Shown in pieces: positions 49,890 to 58,044 of a DNA stretch of 64,000 nucleotides. The stretch lies in assembly GCA_005801205.1 (NCBI GenBank), contig SYDJ01000155.1:1-64000 (forward strand). The letters run 5' to 3'. The notes below the pieces were generated by a model. That model saw nothing but the letters and a program-made list of their open reading frames with translations, did no database searches and was not told the DNA's origin. The translations under genes and the position numbers were made by a program. Source of the DNA: Gammaproteobacteria bacterium (lineage in GTDB: Bacteria > Pseudomonadota > Gammaproteobacteria > Pseudomonadales > Cellvibrionaceae). Within the stretch, counting starts at the first letter, position 1. Each line of letters begins with the position of its first letter.

Positions 49890-51278
49890 ATGACTGCAAC
49901 ACAAACAGCAATACCATTTTCATCCCTTCCGCTTTCTGCTGACATGCTTAGCAATTTGGAATCCCTCGGCTATAACGAGATGACACCCATTCAGGCGCAA
50001 AGCTTGCCGATTATTTTGCAAGGGCAAGATATTATCGCCAAGGCAAAAACCGGTAGCGGAAAAACGGCGGCATTTGGGATTGGTTTACTGGCGCAGCTCA
50101 ATGTAAAAAAATTTGCAATTCAGGCCTTGGTGTTGTGCCCCACACGTGAATTGGCAGATCAAGTCGCCAAAGAAATTCGCCGCATTGCGCGCGCCACTCA
50201 CAACGTGAAAGTACTTACCCTGTGTGGCGGTGTTTCAATTGGCCCGCAACTTGGTTCGCTGGAGCATGGTGCGCATATTATTGTAGGCACGCCGGGGCGC
50301 ATTGTTGACCATATTGAAAAAGGTTCGCTGAAACTCGAACACGTAAAGCAGTTGGTGTTGGATGAAGCTGACCGTATGTTGGATATGGGTTTTACCGATG
50401 CCTTGAAAATTGTGTTGGCTGCCTGCCCTGAAGAGCGTCAAACCTTATTGTTCTCGGCAACTTATCCAGACGAAATTAAAAAAATCAGCGCCCACTATCA
50501 AAAAAATCCGCACGAAGTGAGCGTAGAATCAGTTCACAGCGATACCAATATCGAACAGCATTTTTATGAGTTGCGTGATGGCGACCGTAAAAATGTTGCC
50601 GTACAGCAATTGCTCGCACATTTTAAGCCGCAATCGTCTATTGTATTTTGCAATACCAAAATACAATGTCAGGAAGTGTGTGATTTATTGCGCGCACAAC
50701 GTATTAATGCCTTGGCGTTACACGGCGATTTGGAACAGAAAGAGCGCGATCAAGTGTTAGTGCGTTTTGCGAATAGAAGTTGTTCCGTATTAATTGCAAC
50801 TGACGTGGCGGCACGCGGTATTGATATTAAAGGTTTGGATGCTGTTATTAATGTGGAACTCGCACACGATAGCGAAGTGCATGTACACCGCATTGGCCGC
50901 ACCGGTCGGGCCGGTGAAAATGGTTTGGCGTTAAGTTTAGTTGCGCCAAACGAATTGGGGCGATTAAATCGTTTGGAAGATTATTTACAAAAGCCGATTG
51001 CATTAGAACCGCTGCCGCAAAACGATGGCGTGATGGACATAATGCCGGAGATGGTGACGCTCTGTATTGACGGCGGTAAAAAAGAAAAAGTGCGCGCGGG
51101 TGATATTATTGGTTCGCTCACTAAAGAGGCTGGTTTAGCCTTTGAAAAAATCGGCAAGATTGATATTAACGATTTCAGCACTTATGTTGCGGTACATCAA
51201 TCCATCGCCAAGCAAGCTTTACAGCATTTGCAAGATGGAAAAATTAAAGGCCGTAAATTCCGTGCACGTAAGTTGTAG
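49890..51278 (+). CDS. dbpA: ATP-dependent RNA helicase DbpA
   Basis: A 462-residue DEAD-box helicase. Motifs: Q motif MTPIQAQSLP, motif I AKTGSGKT (52-59), DEAD 158-161 in VLDEADRMLD, SAT 189-191 and motif VI HRIGRTGRAG. The C-terminal domain (about 390-462, VTLCIDGGKKEKVRAGDIIG ... KIKGRKFRARKL) is the RNA-recognition fold specific to DbpA, which binds 23S rRNA hairpin 92. It helps assemble the large ribosomal subunit. Confidence 0.95.
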   Translation: MTATQTAIPFSSLPLSADMLSNLESLGYNEMTPIQAQSLPIILQGQDIIAKAKTGSGKTAAFGIGLLAQLNVKKFAIQALVLCPTRELADQVAKEIRRIARATHNVKVLTLCGGVSIGPQLGSLEHGAHIIVGTPGRIVDHIEKGSLKLEHVKQLVLDEADRMLDMGFTDALKIVLAACPEERQTLLFSATYPDEIKKISAHYQKNPHEVSVESVHSDTNIEQHFYELRDGDRKNVAVQQLLAHFKPQSSIVFCNTKIQCQEVCDLLRAQRINALALHGDLEQKERDQVLVRFANRSCSVLIATDVAARGIDIKGLDAVINVELAHDSEVHVHRIGRTGRAGENGLALSLVAPNELGRLNRLEDYLQKPIALEPLPQNDGVMDIMPEMVTLCIDGGKKEKVRAGDIIGSLTKEAGLAFEKIGKIDINDFSTYVAVHQSIAKQALQHLQDGKIKGRKFRARKL

Positions 51279-51283
51279 TTGCA

Positions 51284-51556
51284 ATGATCAAGAAATCACT
51301 AGTCGCGTTGGTTATACTCAGCACTTTGCTGTTGAGTTTTTCTATGCAAGGTCTTGCGGATAAAGCGACGTCGAGTGTGAAAAATAAGAACTTGGCAGAA
51401 GAAACTCCGCACATTACCAATGAAGCGGAATACGCAGAGTTTGTAAAAAGAAGAGAAGGAACTGGTCAAGCCAGTTCTGTTAAATCTACGCAACCAATAA
51501 AATCCGCGTTATCAAGTGCCGCGTCGTCTAATCGATCTAAAATAAAATACCACTAG
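51284..51556 (+). CDS. Small secreted protein of unknown function
   Basis: A 90-residue protein, MIKKSLVALVILSTLLLS with a signal peptide to about residue 25 (MQGLADKATS). The mature part is short, charged and rich in serine (SVKSTQPIKSALSSAASSNRSK). It starts 5 bp after dbpA, but no strong ribosome-binding site is seen. No family is recognised, and it may be poorly conserved. Confidence 0.55.
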   Translation: MIKKSLVALVILSTLLLSFSMQGLADKATSSVKNKNLAEETPHITNEAEYAEFVKRREGTGQASSVKSTQPIKSALSSAASSNRSKIKYH

Positions 51557-51560
51557 AAGC

Positions 51561-52007
51561 TCATCTTGGTCTTTTAAGTAAATAAAAATCTAACGAAAGT
51601 TTACCTCCCCCGAGAATGATAGCTACTATAAGTAATACTCCCCATAAAACATGTTGAGATAATGCTGCTTGAGTTATATCTAGAAGGCTTATGACTGCAA
51701 TAATATTTACAATGAATAACCCAATGCCAGATGCTCGCGTAAAGTATCCTAACAGTAATAAGAGTGGTAGCAGAAGTTCACCGCCTGTACCTAAGTAAGC
51801 CGCAAGCTCAGGTGGCAATAGCGGAACTTGGTACTCTTCCTGAAATAGAAATAGCGTTGAATCCCAGTCTCGTAGTTTGGTTAATCCCGATAGAAAGAAA
51901 ATTTGTGCAAGATAAATTCTAGCCAAAAGGATTGCTGGGTCTTTCAGAAAAGCTAAATGATCCAAGAAATTTTCTTGCCACAGGTAAAAACGTTTAAAGC
52001 TATTCAT
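51561..52007 (-). CDS. DoxX-family membrane protein (bufferin operon)
   Basis: A 148-residue DoxX protein from MNSFKRFYLWQENFLDH with GGAGA upstream. Four hydrophobic segments include LARIYLAQIFFLSGLTKL, GELLLPLLLLLGYFTR and VLWGVLLIVAIILGGGKL. DoxX proteins frequently close bufferin-type gene clusters (called BufD or HvfD in some papers), where they may serve redox or membrane steps. The start overlaps the upstream DUF2063 gene by 8 bp, so it is translationally coupled to the cluster. Confidence 0.87.
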   Translation of the reverse strand: MNSFKRFYLWQENFLDHLAFLKDPAILLARIYLAQIFFLSGLTKLRDWDSTLFLFQEEYQVPLLPPELAAYLGTGGELLLPLLLLLGYFTRASGIGLFIVNIIAVISLLDITQAALSQHVLWGVLLIVAIILGGGKLSLDFYLLKRPR

Positions 52008-52770
52008 GGTTATCTCCAGTATGGTTGATTGGGTTGTGTAAAAATATTGATGAAATCCAGTGGCATTTAACGGCACATAGGAGCCACTCAGTGAAATTAA
52101 AATCTGTGTTAGCTAGTGCGTCTAGCGCAATGGATAAGGATTTTCGATTGCGCAGCTGTTGCATAAAAATGTATTCATTCTCGATAACAGGCAGCGGAGT
52201 TGCCTTCCAATCTGTACGAAAAATAATAAGATGCTCGGTATTGTTTGGTGTTTTATAGAGATGCTCTCTGGCAATTTCTTTCCAGTGGGAAAAATTTTCA
52301 TCCGGTTGATGCATTTTCCATATGGCGTAGAGTGGATAATTGCTTTTTATGAATGCAATATTTTCATTTAACGCTAAATGAATTATTTCGGGATTTGTAT
52401 TTTCAAGTAGTGCAAAACTGGATGCATCCATCACGCTATTGTTGTTGCGTTCAACCACATGGATATGCCAATCAAGAGAAGCGCAATCACTTAAATAAGG
52501 CAGCTCGGTCTCTAAGGGTGTTGTTTTAATGAAGGCAGGAAATTTTTCACCCCAATTACCCCAATCGGCATGAGAATTAGGGTGGGTTAAAAGAAATTTA
52601 CGGACTAGCGTGGAAAACCCTTCATCTAAGAGTTGATAGACTGTTGGAAAACTAATTGAAAGTGCGCGCTCTGCCATTGCCCATCGATTGCGTTGATAAA
52701 TAGCAATACCGGGGTCGATTGATAAAGTACTTGCCAGGATTTTTTCAAGCAGTGTTTGCTGATCATTCAT
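52000..52770 (-). CDS. bufC: DUF2063 partner protein (BufC-type)
   Basis: A 256-residue protein whose N-terminal DUF2063 domain (about 1-90: IYQRNRWAMAERALSISFPTVYQLLDEGF) matches the partner subunits of MNIO enzymes in bufferin clusters (BufC/HvfC). These bring the precursor peptide to the metalloenzyme. The C-terminal part (IHVVERNNNS..., LIIFRTDWKATPLPVIENEY) is less conserved. It overlaps the MNIO gene by 8 bp upstream and DoxX by 8 bp downstream. The symbol is by family, not by proven orthology. Confidence 0.87.
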   Translation of the reverse strand: MNDQQTLLEKILASTLSIDPGIAIYQRNRWAMAERALSISFPTVYQLLDEGFSTLVRKFLLTHPNSHADWGNWGEKFPAFIKTTPLETELPYLSDCASLDWHIHVVERNNNSVMDASSFALLENTNPEIIHLALNENIAFIKSNYPLYAIWKMHQPDENFSHWKEIAREHLYKTPNNTEHLIIFRTDWKATPLPVIENEYIFMQQLRNRKSLSIALDALANTDFNFTEWLLCAVKCHWISSIFLHNPINHTGDNHE

Positions 52771-53662
52771 GGCCTAACACCATTTTTGCAAGCGCTTTAG
52801 TCTTTGTTACTTCATTTAATAAAGTATCCCAGCTTGGTAAATCAGTATCCCATTCAATTAATGTTGGCCTTGCCCCAATAATTTTTAACGCCTGTGCGTA
52901 GGCATTCCATACATCAGGCGATATTTCTGTGCTGTGATCGTCTACCATGATCTCACCTGCGTTTACAGGTTCGCATCCAGCCAGATGATATTCGCCTACC
53001 ATCGTTGTCGGGATTTGTGTTAGCCAATTGCCAATATAGCGTTGAATATCAGGTTCTTGTTGGTTAACCGCATTGACGACAAGGTTGTTTAGGTCAATCA
53101 GTAGTCCACAACCTGTTCTACTGCAAAGCTCCTTTAAGAATTCTGTTTCGGTCATATCACTTTGTTGATGGGGAATGTATGAGCAAATATTTTCAATTAA
53201 TAATGTTCTGCCTAAAGCATCTTGAGCTTGATGTAAATTTCTCTCGAATAGGTCCAGTGTTTTGTAATTGAACTCAATGGGCAGCAGGTCACCCGCATGA
53301 ATGATCTGTTGTCTTTGGTTGCCTAATGAAAAAGCAGCGTGATCAGATACCAGTACAGGCTGATATTTTTCAATAAGCTTGTTGAATTTTCTGAGATGTT
53401 GGGCATCCAAGCCTTCGTAAGAACCAAGCCCCATACCTGTACCATGGAAGCTCAACGGATATCGTTGTTGAGCGATCTCTAGAGTGGCGTGGCTTGCTCC
53501 ACCTTCTGCAAAGAAATTTTCTGCATGAACTTCTACAAAATCTGGTTTTATGTTGTGTGTATTTGGTTGTTCTAAGGCATTTTTGTAGTGTGCGCTACGC
53601 AAGCCTACGCCAACTGCTAAGGGACGTAGATTTTTTGGCCGAGAGTAAGTGTGCGTAGGCAT
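52763..53662 (-). CDS. bufB: MNIO (DUF692) multinuclear iron oxidase, BufB-type
   Basis: A 299-residue DUF692/MNIO enzyme. The TIM-barrel metal ligand blocks are visible: FVEVHAENFFAEGG, SFHGTGMGLGSYEG, LVSDHAAFS, LIENICSYIP, GLLIDLNNLVVNA, GEYHLAGCEP and VDDHSTEIS. These enzymes use two or three iron ions and oxygen to rearrange cysteines in a ribosomal peptide. It stands directly after the precursor gene (14-bp gap) and overlaps bufC. The order bufA-bufB-bufC-doxX fits the bufferin group. Confidence 0.93.
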   Translation of the reverse strand: MPTHTYSRPKNLRPLAVGVGLRSAHYKNALEQPNTHNIKPDFVEVHAENFFAEGGASHATLEIAQQRYPLSFHGTGMGLGSYEGLDAQHLRKFNKLIEKYQPVLVSDHAAFSLGNQRQQIIHAGDLLPIEFNYKTLDLFERNLHQAQDALGRTLLIENICSYIPHQQSDMTETEFLKELCSRTGCGLLIDLNNLVVNAVNQQEPDIQRYIGNWLTQIPTTMVGEYHLAGCEPVNAGEIMVDDHSTEISPDVWNAYAQALKIIGARPTLIEWDTDLPSWDTLLNEVTKTKALAKMVLGHE

Positions 53663-53676
53663 TGTTGCGCTCCAAT

Positions 53677-53967
53677 TTATTTTTTGGTTTTTTGTTGTTT
53701 CAGTTTCTCTTCGGCTTCTGCTTTAGAAAATCCGCCCAAATTTACACAGGTACCTTTGGCAACCAGTTGCCATTCGCCTATGTCATTATCTGTTTTGGCC
53801 ATGCCTGCACAGGAATGAGTTCCGGCAAGATTTGCACAATCATTTTGGGCGGCTTTCGATATGCCAAAACATTTTTCCTTGGCTGCATTGTCCGCAAGGC
53901 TTGCAGAGCTAAAACCAGCAGCAAGAACAGCAGTTAACGCTGTGGAAATAAGTAGTTGATGCTTCAT
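53677..53967 (-). CDS. bufA: Bufferin-type precursor peptide (DUF2282)
   Basis: A 96-residue precursor with a signal peptide (LLISTALTAVLAAGFSSASLA). The mature part has four cysteines at 33 (KEKCFG), 44 (QNDCANLAG), 53 (HSCAGM) and 74 (GTCVNLGG), the pattern of DUF2282/BufA1 proteins. In studied bufferins the central cysteines become thiooxazoles and the outer ones form a disulfide, giving a copper-binding product. The C-terminus (AEAEEKLKQQKTKK) is charged. An AGAGGA site precedes the start. It is the first gene of the operon. Confidence 0.9.
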   Translation of the reverse strand: MKHQLLISTALTAVLAAGFSSASLADNAAKEKCFGISKAAQNDCANLAGTHSCAGMAKTDNDIGEWQLVAKGTCVNLGGFSKAEAEEKLKQQKTKK

Positions 53968-54000
53968 GGTGATTCCTCTTTTGTTCGGTTATTCATTCAA

Positions 54001-54040
54001 AAATGGGAGCTTGCTAGCGATTACAGCTCAAACTCCCGTG
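54001..54040 (-). terminator. Possible terminator between YHS gene and bufferin operon
   Basis: On the minus strand an imperfect stem (GGGAGTTTGAGCT with AGCAAGCTCCC) is followed by ATTTTTG. It lies after the YHS stop and before the bufferin promoter region, so it may separate the two transcripts. Confidence 0.4.
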
Positions 54041-54047
54041 TATAAAA

Positions 54048-54518
54048 TTACAAAGATGCCGCTGGCTTATCTTTAATGCTTGGCCAAACGTCGTAAGCCG
54101 TTTTCAAATTGCCAGGAACATCAGAAAGCCATTTGGTTTGAACATCTTTGTTGAGATTTAAATATAATTTTCCATCTACAACACGCCATGCTGTTGGGTC
54201 TACATCAAGTTTTTTATTCAGCGCTACGCCCATCGCACAGTAACCACCAAATTGCGGCGCGTATTTGGTAGGGTTTGCACGAAACAAATCGCGGTTTTCG
54301 GCGCTTGAAAATTGATACACGGTGTTTTTGTGGGTTGCGGTAAATTTCGCATTGCCTTTTGTAGGTTCGCTTTTGGTGAAATACGAAACGGTGTCGTAAC
54401 CGTGTATTGCTACATCGTTTACGTCTGCATTTGCATCTGAATCTGCCGCAAAGCTTGCGCTTGCGAAGATAATACCCGTGGCTACTAAGAGAGATTTAAT
54501 AAAGCTATTATTTAACAT
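54048..54518 (-). CDS. Exported YHS-domain protein
   Basis: A 156-residue secreted protein from MLNNSFIKSLLVATGII with GGAG upstream and a signal peptide ending at ASFA-AD. The YHS-type core is VAIHGYDTVSYFTKSEPTKG, TATHKNTVYQFSSAENRDLFRANPTKYAPQFGGYCAMG. Such domains appear in proteins that handle heavy metals. It lies directly upstream of the bufferin operon on the same strand, which fits metal, probably copper, homeostasis; the link is inferred from position. Confidence 0.88.
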   Translation of the reverse strand: MLNNSFIKSLLVATGIIFASASFAADSDANADVNDVAIHGYDTVSYFTKSEPTKGNAKFTATHKNTVYQFSSAENRDLFRANPTKYAPQFGGYCAMGVALNKKLDVDPTAWRVVDGKLYLNLNKDVQTKWLSDVPGNLKTAYDVWPSIKDKPAASL

Positions 54519-54680
54519 GATGAACTCCAATTGATTTAGAAGGGTGCGTGATTGCACGAGTTCATAATGGCAATAATTGTTTGTTAGATGAATATGTGAA
54601 AATTAGAATTAACTATTCTTGTTTTTGAAATAATCTTTAGCGTCCGTTATATTCTATGAATTAACACCACATTTTTTGCC

Positions 54681-54707
54681 AAAAAAAAAGGGGCAGAAGC
54701 CCCTTTT
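54681..54707 (-). terminator. Terminator of the glutaredoxin gene
   Basis: The stem AAAAGGGGC/GCCCCTTTT with an AGAA loop is followed on the minus strand by nine T residues, just downstream of the glutaredoxin stop. Confidence 0.9.
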
Positions 54708-54730
54708 ACATTTTTAATCATAGACAACAC

Positions 54731-54976
54731 TTAAGGTAAGATTTTCCTCGCAGCATCAAATTTGACTAAATCATCAAATCCCCCCACATACTGCTCGTTT
54801 ATAAAAATCTGTGGCACTGTTTTTCGTCCTGTTTTCTGAATCATGTCTTCCAATGCTTGTGCAGACTGGTCTACGCGAATTTTTTCAATGGTGGTAATTC
54901 CGCGTTTTTTTAACAAGCTCTCTGCCGCAACACAATAAGGGCAGGTTCCGGTGGAATAAAGAGTAACGTTTGTCAT
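54731..54976 (-). CDS. Glutaredoxin (GrxC-like)
   Basis: An 81-residue dithiol glutaredoxin from MTNVTLYSTGTCPYC. The active site is CPYC (12-15), and the TVPQIFINEQYVGGFDDL block forms the glutathione-binding site with cis-proline. It reduces disulfides and glutathione adducts in the cytoplasm. It is co-directional with the YHS and bufferin genes but has its own terminator. A role in buffering metal stress is possible but not shown. Confidence 0.93.
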   Translation of the reverse strand: MTNVTLYSTGTCPYCVAAESLLKKRGITTIEKIRVDQSAQALEDMIQKTGRKTVPQIFINEQYVGGFDDLVKFDAARKILP

Positions 54977-55223
54977 GAAGGGCTCCAAAAGTCATGAAGG
55001 ACGAAAGCCATCTTTCGTCGATGGGAGCATTCTTACAAAACTGAGCATTCAGCAGAATATTCAAAAGTTGCAATAGATTCTTTCAGGTAATGAAATGATG
55101 TACCCCGTCTTACCGTGGCTGCTATTACAGAAAATGAAATAGTTATTTGCAAATGCAAGGGCTTATCAAAGTAGCGCAGGCGCAGCACACTGGCCGCTGT
55201 AATTCATTGCTACCGAGATTCCT

Positions 55224-56297
55224 ATGACTGTTCACTACCTAAAACCGCATCAAGCCTGCAGTTGTTGTGAGGCTGAAATGCCTCAGGCTCCCTCTGTGCT
55301 GCTTCCTAATGGCAATAGGGTTGTGCCCCAGCACTACCTGCAGTTTGCGCAGACGCTTTTATCCCTGCGCGAGATTATTAATGATATTGAAGCACTTCCA
55401 TTAACACCGATATTTGCAGATGAAGATGAGCAGGGGATGTATATTCAAGTAGGGCTCATTGGACGCGAAAATTATGACCGTGGACAATATTCTCGCCCTC
55501 ATAAGTTGGTCTATGGCCGCAAATGGCGGATTGATAGCAATACCCCTACCTCTGAAATTATCCAAACCGTATTTCTGGCGATTAAAAAAGCCAGAGAGCA
55601 TGAAATGCGTGAGTTGTTGACCTTAAAAGATATTCGCACCGAAAAAATAAGTGCGCCTTTTAGTACACATCAAGATTCACCCTTGATGGCGAATAATCGC
55701 GATTTGCTTGAGAGTAACAATATCGAAAATGAAGCCGATATTAGCGCCATTCAACAGATACTGAAGAGCATTCGTTTCGGTGAACGAGAAATTTATTTAG
55801 TTGATGCGCTTATTCGCGAAAAAAATATTATATTGGATTTTCGTATTGGCAGTGCTCCGCTTGCCCGTCAACATGAAGGGGATTTAAAAGAGTTTGATGG
55901 TTGGGAATTTAGCTTGCTCATTGAATCATTTAACCCTTCGCATTTTTTGTATGCCCTCATGGAAAAGTTTATAGGGCAGAGCGATTTTTGGGTTGCAGAA
56001 CAGTTTTCTTATAAGGGATTTAAACGTTTTAGCCGAGATAACAGCCCTGCAAAAATTGCATCTCTGTCAATAGCTTCGCGGCCTTATGAGCGCGATATGG
56101 ATAACAACGAATTTGCGCCACGATTTCGCGAGCTAAATTATCTAACCGATGCAGGCCGCGTACCGCGTTTGGGGCAGGGCGCCTTGGCGCAGAAAAATAG
56201 GGATATTATTTCTAGTGTTCCCAATTTATTGGGGCATATGCCGGTAGATTTTTTTGTAGACTATGAAGCAACTAAGCGAATTATTTCAGGCGTATAG
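55224..56297 (+). CDS. Uncharacterised protein with N-terminal CxCC motif
   Basis: A 357-residue protein that begins MTVHYLKPHQACSCCEAEMP, a small cysteine cluster that could bind metal. The rest is soluble and mixed alpha/beta, with YVQVGLIGREN-like strands, RPHKLVYGRKWRI and KKAREHEMRELLTLKDI. No family is recognised. The ATG follows a weak site (CCGAGATTCCT). It stands alone, convergent with the next gene across a repeat region. Confidence 0.6.
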   Translation: MTVHYLKPHQACSCCEAEMPQAPSVLLPNGNRVVPQHYLQFAQTLLSLREIINDIEALPLTPIFADEDEQGMYIQVGLIGRENYDRGQYSRPHKLVYGRKWRIDSNTPTSEIIQTVFLAIKKAREHEMRELLTLKDIRTEKISAPFSTHQDSPLMANNRDLLESNNIENEADISAIQQILKSIRFGEREIYLVDALIREKNIILDFRIGSAPLARQHEGDLKEFDGWEFSLLIESFNPSHFLYALMEKFIGQSDFWVAEQFSYKGFKRFSRDNSPAKIASLSIASRPYERDMDNNEFAPRFRELNYLTDAGRVPRLGQGALAQKNRDIISSVPNLLGHMPVDFFVDYEATKRIISGV

Positions 56298-56448
56298 CGG
56301 CTTTACTGTGAAAAAAATTACAGATTACTTTTGTTGTATTTTTGCGTTCTAGCAACCGCCTGATAAGCAAAATGAATGGCTTGAATTAATTATACTGAAA
56401 AATTTGAAATGGTAATGTCTGTATTCGCCACAACCAGAAGTTGGTATT

Positions 56449-56525
56449 AATGTAGTTGGGCAGTAATGCCCAACACTAATGTATTGAATGGAATTGTTGG
56501 GTATGGCTGCCCAACCTACGGGCTA
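56449..56525. repeat. Palindromic GGTTGGGC-type repeat
   Basis: Two GTTGGGCA/TGCCCAAC-type pairs (GTAGTTGGGCAGTAATGCCCAAC and TTGGGTATGGCTGCCCAACC) with a TACGGGC end. Similar 'CCCAACCTACG' repeats occur between genes in many proteobacteria. Only one copy was found in this window. Confidence 0.5.
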
Positions 56526-56540
56526 ACTCCGCGTTTGACG

Positions 56541-57833
56541 TTACTGTTCAATATCTTTCAAGCGTGCAATAAATACCATACCCGCTTTACCGGGGTTTGC
56601 TTTTCGCATTTCATCCTGAACATCTGCTGGGTGCTTTCTAAGCTCAGTTACAAAACCAAATTTCTCAATAGCAGTAAACATCACCATTTCTTCATCAATA
56701 AAAAACGGTGAACAGCCGGACTTATAAGCATCATTAACTCTATTGGATAATTTCTTAATGGGTTTCCAAATAGAATCGGTTTTTCTGTACAACCAAAGTG
56801 CTTGTTCATCTCCTTTTAACAAGGTTAAACACGCCAGCAGATAATTGTTTTTAACAGACACCTTATAAAAACTCCAGTTTTGCGGCGCGGGCATAGCATC
56901 GGGTACAAAAATTTCCTGCTGGTATTTCCACTCGCCTTGCTGTTTTTCAAAAACATAAGCATGTTTTTTGAAGTCAACCGATTCTTCAGTGCCCGTGGCT
57001 ACTAATGTATTGCCGGAGAGCGAAAGAGACTCAGCACCAAAGGATGCGCGAATTCCTTTAGGGTGTGACAATTTTGCTGTTTGCGTCCATCTGTTTTTGG
57101 TGTGTTCGAAAACATACAAAACACCCCAGCCCGCGCTAGTGTCCGGGCCATCTTCAATTCCACTGGCAATGACTTGGCCACCTTCAGCAACCAGACTATT
57201 CCCAAAATTCCACGCATGAGGATTGGCGATATTTTTTAAGGTGGTTGTTAATGCCCACTTATTCTTTTTTAATTGATATACACCTATTTCACCTTTATCC
57301 GAATTAGACCGCCAACTTGCGGGATTCGCATAAAACAATAGGTTATTGTCCATAGCCACACTCGGGTTCAACAAAAATACCGGTTTTTGTGGCGCACAGA
57401 GCGAACCATTGGGTTGTAACAACACATCATTGTTTTGATAGATATAAACACAATCGTTGTAACCCGATGTGTTAGGTGCAATAAGCCAACCGTTTTTCAA
57501 CAACAACTTATCACCTAACAAGGCCAGATCAAAAGAAGGATTTTGGATGCTAAGGATACTGGTTTGCCGTTGCCATTGGCCGCCCGTCAACAGATAGCTA
57601 TGGATAGCTCCATAGGTATTCGATCCTCCAACCCCCACAAACAGTTTATTATTTTCATATGCCAATGATTCGATATAAGGGCTATATCCATATTTATCAC
57701 GCAGGGCGTCAATTTCTATGGTTTGAAAATTCTGGGCGTGCACTGCCAAGCTAATCAAAGAAAATGTGAGGCATAAAAGCCATTTACTCCTGAAAATAAA
57801 TTTCAACAAAATCCGCTCCAGAAAAAGAAACAC
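56541..57833 (-). CDS. Exported beta-propeller-like protein of unknown function
   Basis: A 430-residue protein with an N-terminal hydrophobic signal (WLLCLTFSLISLAVHAQN). The mature part shows seven or so similar blocks of the form 'NNKLFVGVGGSNTYGAIHSY', 'GDKLLLKNGWLIAPN', 'GNTLVATGTEESVDF', suggesting a beta-propeller with FG-GAP-like repeats. No catalytic motif is visible. Several starts are possible near 57833. It is monocistronic, and the function is unknown. Confidence 0.65.
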   Translation of the reverse strand: MFLFLERILLKFIFRSKWLLCLTFSLISLAVHAQNFQTIEIDALRDKYGYSPYIESLAYENNKLFVGVGGSNTYGAIHSYLLTGGQWQRQTSILSIQNPSFDLALLGDKLLLKNGWLIAPNTSGYNDCVYIYQNNDVLLQPNGSLCAPQKPVFLLNPSVAMDNNLLFYANPASWRSNSDKGEIGVYQLKKNKWALTTTLKNIANPHAWNFGNSLVAEGGQVIASGIEDGPDTSAGWGVLYVFEHTKNRWTQTAKLSHPKGIRASFGAESLSLSGNTLVATGTEESVDFKKHAYVFEKQQGEWKYQQEIFVPDAMPAPQNWSFYKVSVKNNYLLACLTLLKGDEQALWLYRKTDSIWKPIKKLSNRVNDAYKSGCSPFFIDEEMVMFTAIEKFGFVTELRKHPADVQDEMRKANPGKAGMVFIARLKDIEQ

Positions 57834-57898
57834 ACCAAGAAACTATCAACAATCATTTAATTATTATCGACCACATCGCTAAAATGAAATATCTGTGC

Positions 57899-57942
57899 AG
57901 CCTGTCTGTACGATTAGCGCCGCGTAATCGTACAGACAGGCT
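57899..57942. repeat. Perfect 18-bp-arm palindrome
   Basis: AGCCTGTCTGTACGATTA and TAATCGTACAGACAGGCT flank an 8-base loop (GCGCCGCG). Both arms match perfectly, and neither strand has a T tract after it. It lies 102 bp downstream of the LysR gene's stop and upstream of the propeller-like gene. It could be a protein-binding site, a transcription barrier or a folded RNA element. Confidence 0.7.
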
Positions 57943-58044
57943 CTAATATTTTCCGTTTAAGTCCGCTTTGGCCACAAACCCGCCCACACAAAATAATATG
58001 TACTACAACGCTTAACCCAACGCTATCCAAAAAAATTACAGCCT

